DNA of 64,000 bases from Opitutia bacterium (GTDB lineage: Bacteria; Verrucomicrobiota; Verrucomicrobiia; Opitutales; Opitutaceae). Location: assembly GCA_947474365.1 (NCBI GenBank), contig CANJIU010000004.1, forward strand, positions 89,738 through 153,737. Reading direction: 5' to 3'. The translations under genes and the position numbers were made by a program. Under the pieces are notes generated by a model. It made no database searches and was not told the origin of the DNA. It saw nothing but the letters and a program-made list of their open reading frames with translations. Shown in pieces: positions 58,826 through 64,000 of the stretch; within the stretch, counting starts at the first letter, position 1, and each line of letters begins with the position of its first letter.

Positions 58826-59704
58826 TTACTCGCGCGTTTTCCGCAGCGGCTCGATCACCGCGGCCATGTCCTGTTCGCCGTTGCCCGCCGCCACCGCGGC
58901 GCGAAACCGCTCCAAGGCCGCGGACGCCGTCACGAGCGTCCGCCCCTGCAGGGCGGCCTCACTGATGGCATAGCCGAGATCCTTGGTCATCAGGCGCAGG
59001 AGAAAATTCGGGGTATAGTCCGGCGCCGTCATCCGCGTTGCGAGCTGCTTCACCAAGGGACTGCCCGGCGCGCCTTCGGTCAGCACCGCCAACGCCGCCG
59101 CCCGGTCGAGGCCGCTGCACTCGATCCACGCCAGCGCCTCCGCCAACGCCGCCACCTGCACCCCGCAGACAAAATTGTTCACGAGCTTGACCCGCGCGCC
59201 GCTACCCGCCGGCCCGAGATGCTTGATGCTCCGGCTCATCGCCGCCAGCGCGGGACGGATTCGCTCGAGGGCCGCGGCGCTGCCGCCCACGAGGAAATTC
59301 AATTCGCCTGCCGCCGCCGCTACCTTGCTGCCTGTCACCGGCGCATCGACCAACTCGCCGCCCCGCGCCGCCGCGGCCTGGGCCAGTTCGGTCACCCACG
59401 CCACGGTCAGCGTACTGCACTCGACCAAGACGGCACCGGGCGCGATGTCCGCCAGAACGCCATCGGCGCCGAGCCAAATTTCCCGCGACGCGACGTCGTC
59501 CGCGACCATGCTGAAGACGATTTCGGCCCCATCCGCCGCCGCCCGCGGCGTCGCGCCCACGCGGGCCCCGGCCGCGGCGAGCTCGGCGGCCCTTGCGGGA
59601 CTGCGATTGTAGACCGTGAGCGGAAACCCGGCGCCCAAAAGCCGCCGTGCCATTCCGCCGCCCATGATGCCGAGACCGAGGAACGCGACGCGGGGAAAGC
59701 TCAT
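58826..59704 (-). CDS. NAD(P)-dependent 3-hydroxyisobutyrate/tartronate-semialdehyde reductase-type enzyme
   Basis: The protein has 292 residues. The start PRVAFLGLGIMGGGMARR is the beta-hydroxyacid dehydrogenase dinucleotide motif. DAPVTGSKVAAAAGELNFLVGG and AGSGARVKLVNNFVCG follow, the latter with the catalytic Lys. The family includes tartronate semialdehyde reductase (GarR/GlxR) and 3-hydroxyisobutyrate dehydrogenase. ATG 59704 is preferred to the in-frame start at 59749. With the downstream sugar-acid carrier it may form a sugar-acid unit. Confidence 0.9.
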   Translation of the reverse strand: MSFPRVAFLGLGIMGGGMARRLLGAGFPLTVYNRSPARAAELAAAGARVGATPRAAADGAEIVFSMVADDVASREIWLGADGVLADIAPGAVLVECSTLTVAWVTELAQAAAARGGELVDAPVTGSKVAAAAGELNFLVGGSAAALERIRPALAAMSRSIKHLGPAGSGARVKLVNNFVCGVQVAALAEALAWIECSGLDRAAALAVLTEGAPGSPLVKQLATRMTAPDYTPNFLLRLMTKDLGYAISEAALQGRTLVTASAALERFRAAVAAGNGEQDMAAVIEPLRKTRE

Positions 59705-59753
59705 AGGCGACGACTCATGGCAGAGGCATTCGGATGAATCCAGTCCCACGTGA

Positions 59754-59786
59754 CAAAAAAACGCCGCCGGAGATCCGGCGGCGTTT
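59754..59786 (-). terminator. Intrinsic terminator for the cytochrome b562-like gene
   Basis: A 10-bp perfect stem, ACGCCGCCGG (59761-59770) and CCGGCGGCGT (59775-59784), with a 4-nt loop is followed on the minus strand by a run of seven T (A-run at 59755-59761 on the plus strand). It lies 34 nt after the stop of the gene at 59820. Confidence 0.85.
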
Positions 59787-59819
59787 AGGCCTGAAACTGG
59801 GAGGAAGCAGCGGGGCCGC

Positions 59820-60257
59820 TTACTTCTTCTTGTCGTCTTTCTTGTACTTCTTGTGACCGGCCTTCTGCGAATCTTTCATGGAGGCGCACAGCTTGGCGGC
59901 CTCGGCATTGTCGTTGGCCTTGAGCGCGGCTTCCAGCTTGCCGCAGAGCTCGAGGAACTTCTTCATCTCCGCCTTGTAGTCGGCGACAAATTTCTTCTGC
60001 TCCGCCGAGGGAATTTCCGACTTCTTCGCCGGCTCAAACTTGATCGAGGCCTCGGCATTCTGGCGGATCGTCGCGAGCTTCGCGAGCGAGTCGGCATTCT
60101 TCGAGGAGTCGGAGATCTGACGGCCGAGCGCGCGGAAGGCGCCACCCATTTTTTCCATTTTGGCTCCGAGTTCGGTCTCGGGTTCGTCGGCGGCGCGCGC
60201 AAGCGGACCGAAGGCGAGGGCAAATGCGGCGGTGATTAACAACAGGCGGATTTTCAT
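59820..60257 (-). CDS. Cytochrome b562-family exported protein
   Basis: The protein has 145 residues with a signal peptide (MKIRLLLITAAFALAFGPLARA) and a four-helix-bundle pattern. The haem axial ligands of cytochrome b562 are probably the Met in GAKMEKMGGAFRALGRQ near the start and the His in DSQKAGHKKYKKDDKKK near the end. No CxxCH is present, so any haem is non-covalent b type. ATG 60257 starts the signal peptide; the frame is open further upstream. It is monocistronic, with its own terminator, and divergent from the sugar isomerase. Confidence 0.82.
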   Translation of the reverse strand: MKIRLLLITAAFALAFGPLARAADEPETELGAKMEKMGGAFRALGRQISDSSKNADSLAKLATIRQNAEASIKFEPAKKSEIPSAEQKKFVADYKAEMKKFLELCGKLEAALKANDNAEAAKLCASMKDSQKAGHKKYKKDDKKK

Positions 60258-60519
60258 TTTAGTTTGAGGGGGAGTTGGCAGTTTTGCCGCCGCGGAGAGA
60301 ACGCGAACCCTGCCCGGGAGGGCAATCGGAATCGGTACTAACACCGCGGAGACGGGGCTGAGACGCCGGAAAAAGAGGGATAATTCAAAAAAAATGCAAT
60401 CCTCCGTGCAGCCGGCCGCCGGCAGTCCCGCGGGGCGGAGCTGTCCTCCTTTTTTCGAGACATTCGCGAATTCGCACCCTAAGCAATGGGCCCCTTTCGC
60501 CGCCCGTCCCGAATTCTGC

Positions 60520-61434
60520 ATGAACGCCACCCCGGTCACCCGCCGCCATTTCCTCACCGCCGCCTCCTCCAGCCTCGTCACGGCTGCCCTTGTGCCCCGC
60601 TCGGTCTTCGGAGCGGAAAAGAAAACGTCTGCAGCTGCGAGCTGGCCGATCGGTTGCTTCAACCGCCCTTGGACGAAATGGAGCTACGATGAGACGCTCG
60701 ATGCCATCAAGGGCGCCGGCTACCGATGGACCGGCCTACTCACCCCGGGGGTGGCCAAGGGTGACGTTTTCACCAGTTCCAGTGCGACCCCGGAATATCT
60801 CGCCGCGCTCAAACAGAAAATCGCGGCGCGCGGTCTGAAAGCCAACATGTCCGCCCTTCGGGTCAAAAACGGCATTCCGCTGTCCGACGCGATTGCCGAC
60901 ACCCGCCGCCAAATCGAAAACGCCCACACGGTCGGCGTCGAGTCGGTGCTCACCTTCGGCGTGGATAAGCCCGACCACTACGCGCAGTATTTCAAGGTCA
61001 TGGCGGACGCCGCCGCCTTCGCCGCGGAACGCAAAATCAAGCTCGTGATGAAGCCGCATGGCGGCGGCAGCGGTTCCTCCCAGGAAATCGTCACCGCCAT
61101 GAAGGCCGTGGGGCATCCGAACTTCAAGGTCTGGTACGATGCCGGCAACATCATCTTCTACACCGGCAAGGATCCCGTGGCGGAACTCGAGCCCATCGCC
61201 GAACACGTCACCGGCTTCTGCGCCAAGGACTGCGCGGCCCAACGGGGTGACGTCATGGTCCAATTCGGCACCGGCAAGGTCGATTTTGCCGGAGTGTTCA
61301 AGAAATTGAAATCCACCGGGTTCAACGGCCCCATCATGGTCGAGTGCTGCAAAATCGGCGCCACTCCGCAGGAAACGATGGAAAACGCCCGCGCCAACCG
61401 GCTCTTTCTCGAAAAGGTCCTCGCCAACGTCTGA
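60520..61434 (+). CDS. Tat-exported sugar phosphate isomerase/epimerase-like protein
   Basis: The protein has 304 residues with a twin-arginine type signal (TRRHFLTAASSSLVTAALVP) and an AP-endonuclease-2-like TIM barrel (DETLDAIKGAGYRWTGLL, KIKLVMKPHGGGSGSSQEIV, KVWYDAGNIIFYTGKDPVAEL, GPIMVECCKIG) with the metal-binding Glu and His residues of the xylose-isomerase-like superfamily. Exported members are common in this phylum and may act on keto-sugars or inositols. ATG 60520 opens the signal. The next gene starts 14 nt downstream on the same strand, so the two are probably co-transcribed. Confidence 0.9.
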   Translation: MNATPVTRRHFLTAASSSLVTAALVPRSVFGAEKKTSAAASWPIGCFNRPWTKWSYDETLDAIKGAGYRWTGLLTPGVAKGDVFTSSSATPEYLAALKQKIAARGLKANMSALRVKNGIPLSDAIADTRRQIENAHTVGVESVLTFGVDKPDHYAQYFKVMADAAAFAAERKIKLVMKPHGGGSGSSQEIVTAMKAVGHPNFKVWYDAGNIIFYTGKDPVAELEPIAEHVTGFCAKDCAAQRGDVMVQFGTGKVDFAGVFKKLKSTGFNGPIMVECCKIGATPQETMENARANRLFLEKVLANV

Positions 61435-61448
61435 TCCCCCCGCCTCCC

Positions 61449-63848
61449 GTGAAAATCCTCCGCTTCGCCGTTCTCGTTTCCGCGATCGCCGCCGGCCTCT
61501 TCATCGCCGGCTGCGGCACGCCCTCCGCCGAGGCGCCAAAAACATCCGCGGCGAAGGCGAAGGTCACCGCCGCCCCGTTCCTTCCCGCCAAACTCGCCGC
61601 GATCGACACCGCGGTGGCCGGCGCCATCGCCGCCAAGAAAATGCCCGGAGGCGTCCTGTGGATCGAGCGCGACGGCGAGACCTACCGCAAGGCCTACGGC
61701 CACCGCGCGCTCATGCCGGCGCCGGACGCCACCACCGAGGACACGATTTACGACGCGGCGTCGCTCACCAAGGTCATCGCCACCACCACCGCCGTGATGC
61801 AACTCGTCGAGCGCGGCAAACTCGACCTCGACTCACCCGTCGCGCGCTACCTGCCGGCGTTTTCCCAACACGGCAAGGGCATCGTGACCCTCCGGCACCT
61901 GATGACGCATATGTCCGGCCTTCCCCCGGGGATTCCCGCCACGCCGCCCTGGACCGGCGTCGAGGCCGCGATCGCCCTCGCCTGCGCCGAGAAACTCCGC
62001 ACCGCGCCCGGCAGCACTTTCGTGTACAGCGACATCAACTACATCCTGCTCGGCGAACTCGTGCGCCTCGCCAGCGGAAAGCGCCTCGATGTCTACACCC
62101 AGGAAAACGTCTTCGGCCCGCTCAAGATGACCGACACTGGCTTCCTGCCGCCCGCGTCGAAACTCTCCCGGATCGCGCCCACGGAAAAGGTCGAGGGCAA
62201 GATGATCCACGGTGTCGTGCATGACCCGACCTCCCGCCGCATGGGCGGGGTCGCAGGACACGCCGGCCTCTTCCTCACCACGGCCGACCTCGCGCGTTTT
62301 TGCCGCATGCTGATCAATGGCGGCGAATTGGACGGCGTCCGTATCCTGAGCGCCGCCAGCGTCGCGGAAATGACCCGCGTGCAAAACGACGGCTCCAGCC
62401 GCCGCGGCCTGGGCTGGGACATCGACACGAGCTACTCCGGACCGCGCGGCCGCTGGTTTCCCGCCGGCAAGACCTACGGTCACACCGGCTGGACCGGCAC
62501 CAGCGTCTGGATTGATCCGGCCGCGAAGACGTTCGTCATCTTCTTCTGCAACCGCGTCTACCCTGACGGCAAGGGCGACGCCACGCCCCTGCGCCGTGAA
62601 ATCGCCACGCTCGCCGCCGAGGCGATGGGTCGCGACACCGGCGCCGTGCTCAACGGCATCGACGTGCTCGTGCGCGAGGATTTCTCCCGGCTCCGCGGCC
62701 TGCGCATCGGCCTCATCACCAATCAAAGCGGCCGCGATCGCCAGGGCCGCCAGACCATCGACCTCCTCCATGCCGCGAAGGACGTGAAGCTCGTCGCATT
62801 GTTCAGCCCCGAGCACGGCATCCGCGGCGTGGCCGACGAAAAGGTCGGCGATACCGTTGACGAGAAAACGAAACTGCCGATCTACAGCCTCTATGGCGAG
62901 ACGCCGAAACGCGCGTCCGGCATGTCGACCGCCGATTACGACATGGCTGTGATTCGTTCACGGGCGCCGAAGCCTGAGCACCTGCGCGAACTCGACGCAC
63001 TGGTGTTCGACATCCAGGACATCGGCGCCCGTTTCTACACCTACTCGGCCACACTCGGTGCCGCGCTTGAGGCGGCCTCCCGCGCGCAGAAAAAGATCTT
63101 CGTCCTCGATCGCGTGAATCCCGTCACCGGCACGCACGTCGAGGGCCCCGTGCAATCACGCGCGCCCAGCTTCATCGGCTTCCACCCGATCCCGGTGCGC
63201 CACGGCATGACACTCGGCGAACTCGCCCAACTCTTCAACGCCGAGCGCAAATTCGGCGCCGACCTCAAGGTCGTCCGCTGTGAAAACTGGACGCGCGATC
63301 GCTGGCTCGACGACACCGGCTTGCCGTGGACCAACCCGTCGCCCTCGATGCGCAGCCTCGCCGCCGCGACGCTCTACACGGGATTCTGCCTGCTCGAGAG
63401 CACCTCCGTCTCAATGGGCCGCGGCACCGCGAAACCCTTCGAACAGGTGGGCGCGCCCTACATCGACGGCAACAAGCTCGCCGCGGAGCTGAACGCGCGC
63501 GGCCTGCCCGGCGTACGTTTCGACGCGGTGAAATTCACGCCGTCGATGGATTTCTATCCGGGGCCGGCTGCCACCCTGAAATACAAGGATCAGGTCTGCG
63601 GCGGCGTCCGCGCCGTACTCACCGACCGTGATCGCTGCCCCGTTCTCGACATCGGCGTCGAACTCGCGCTGGCGGTGCACCGGCTGTACCCGGACAAATT
63701 CAAGGTCGAAGAGATGGGCCGGTTGCTCGGCGACGACGAAACGCTGAACGCGATCAAGTCCGGCGAGTCGCTCGCGCAGATCAAGGCGCGCTGGGCGGCC
63801 GGCTTGAAAAAATTCGACGAGCGGCGTCGGTCGGCGCTGCTGTATTGA
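61449..63848 (+). CDS. Fusion of a serine beta-lactamase-like hydrolase (AmiE-like) and NamZ exo-N-acetylmuramidase (DUF1343)
   Basis: The protein is a 799-residue lipoprotein (lipobox FIAGC, Cys22; start GTG 61449). Residues about 45-395 are a class C beta-lactamase/penicillin-binding-like domain with SLTK at 105-108, YSD at 193-195 and HTG at about 345. Residues about 403-799 are a DUF1343 domain (IDVLVREDFSRLRGLRIGLI, LFSPEHGIRG, LVFDIQDIGARFYTYS, NPSPSMRSL). In Bacillus subtilis, NamZ (YbbC) removes MurNAc from glycan ends and its neighbour AmiE (YbbE, beta-lactamase-like) cuts the peptide. Here both are one protein, suggesting a self-contained peptidoglycan recycling or scavenging enzyme. 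The upstream sugar isomerase is probably co-transcribed. Confidence 0.92.
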   Translation: MKILRFAVLVSAIAAGLFIAGCGTPSAEAPKTSAAKAKVTAAPFLPAKLAAIDTAVAGAIAAKKMPGGVLWIERDGETYRKAYGHRALMPAPDATTEDTIYDAASLTKVIATTTAVMQLVERGKLDLDSPVARYLPAFSQHGKGIVTLRHLMTHMSGLPPGIPATPPWTGVEAAIALACAEKLRTAPGSTFVYSDINYILLGELVRLASGKRLDVYTQENVFGPLKMTDTGFLPPASKLSRIAPTEKVEGKMIHGVVHDPTSRRMGGVAGHAGLFLTTADLARFCRMLINGGELDGVRILSAASVAEMTRVQNDGSSRRGLGWDIDTSYSGPRGRWFPAGKTYGHTGWTGTSVWIDPAAKTFVIFFCNRVYPDGKGDATPLRREIATLAAEAMGRDTGAVLNGIDVLVREDFSRLRGLRIGLITNQSGRDRQGRQTIDLLHAAKDVKLVALFSPEHGIRGVADEKVGDTVDEKTKLPIYSLYGETPKRASGMSTADYDMAVIRSRAPKPEHLRELDALVFDIQDIGARFYTYSATLGAALEAASRAQKKIFVLDRVNPVTGTHVEGPVQSRAPSFIGFHPIPVRHGMTLGELAQLFNAERKFGADLKVVRCENWTRDRWLDDTGLPWTNPSPSMRSLAAATLYTGFCLLESTSVSMGRGTAKPFEQVGAPYIDGNKLAAELNARGLPGVRFDAVKFTPSMDFYPGPAATLKYKDQVCGGVRAVLTDRDRCPVLDIGVELALAVHRLYPDKFKVEEMGRLLGDDETLNAIKSGESLAQIKARWAAGLKKFDERRRSALLY

Positions 63849-63856
63849 GTTCCGCC

Positions 63857-63930
63857 TAGCAGCCTGTCGGACTTAGGAAGTCCGATCTGGGGCAAACGAA
63901 TGTTGGCCGAACGGAACCGACAGGCTGCTA
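63857..63930. mobile_element. Possible TA-flanked MITE with 12-nt terminal inverted repeats
   Basis: GCAGCCTGTCGG (63859-63870) and CCGACAGGCTGC (63917-63928) are perfect inverted ends, and each is bordered by a TA dinucleotide, as expected for IS630/Tc1-mariner-type insertion. An inner hairpin CGGACTTAGGAAGTCCG lies at 63869-63885. No transposase is present inside the 74 nt. The same layout would also fit a REP-type element. Confidence 0.5.
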
Positions 63931-63933
63931 AAT

Positions 63934-63954
63934 GAAAATGCCTGCGGCATTTTC
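63934..63954. repeat. GAAAATGCC/GGCATTTTC hairpin
   Basis: A perfect 9-bp inverted repeat with a 3-nt loop lies directly after the MITE-like element. It could act as a terminator stem or be part of a larger repeat that continues beyond the window. Confidence 0.5.
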
Positions 63955-64000
63955 GCGGATCGTGTGCCGGTCTGTTCGAAATATATTTGTAATAAGATGA

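Noticed and set aside
1..64000. tRNA, rRNA, CRISPR arrays, phage genes or intact transposases
   Set aside because: None was found; the repeat families have no CRISPR-like regular spacing and no cas gene is present.

Overview
The window looks like a piece of a chromosome from a free-living Verrucomicrobiota bacterium, most likely of the Opitutales/Opitutaceae type. This is inferred from gene content: high GC, a PVC-type membrane-bound dehydrogenase with HEAT repeats and a CxxCH haem site, DUF1080, several formylglycine sulfatases, large TonB-dependent receptors without SusD partners, a WD40-tailed Ser/Thr kinase beside a sigma factor, and many Gfo/Idh/MocA and sugar-isomerase type genes. No rRNA, tRNA, CRISPR array, phage or intact transposase was seen.

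Layout. 1-5 kb: the start of a Tat-type Gfo/Idh/MocA oxidoreductase (cut by the window edge), a secreted endonuclease/exonuclease/phosphatase protein, a sulfatase and a BNR sialidase-like protein. 5-11.5 kb: a PVC-type dehydrogenase/cytochrome c lipoprotein followed by a TonB-dependent receptor. 11.7-20.2 kb, all on the minus strand: two tandem paralogous TonB-dependent receptors, each with a conserved leader of about 180 nt, a broken esterase trapped between them, and a second sulfatase downstream. 20.5-25 kb: an ECF-like sigma factor and a membrane Ser/Thr kinase with a WD40 tail. 25-34 kb: a fourth TonB-dependent receptor, an esterase, two uncharacterised proteins, a pectate-lyase-3 type beta-helix protein and a PL9 pectate lyase, which together look like a plant/algal polysaccharide (pectin-like) set. 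34-39 kb: a Suv3-like helicase and a small operon (phasin-like protein, UbiB kinase, TIM-barrel-like protein). 39-47 kb: a matrixin metalloprotease with Ig-like domains, a nucleoside-type MFS carrier with an oxidoreductase, and an ABC-2 exporter. 47-55 kb: a zinc-ribbon-like protein, a dead Uma2 gene flanked by repeats, DUF1080, an MFS/PQQ operon, an SDR and a VapBC toxin-antitoxin pair. 55-64 kb: a membrane TIR-TPR protein, an oxidoreductase/MFS pair, a cytochrome b562-like protein, a sugar isomerase and a beta-lactamase/NamZ fusion.

The genes fit a polysaccharide scavenger: secreted sulfatases, sialidase, esterase and lyases release sugars, TonB receptors take up the oligomers, MFS carriers import monomers, and periplasmic dehydrogenases and cytosolic oxidoreductases/isomerases process them. 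The most unusual non-genic feature is a set of at least five families of paired, inverted palindromic repeats (REP/BIME- or MITE-like) in intergenic gaps. They occupy five of the six convergent gaps longer than 100 nt and none of the divergent promoter gaps.
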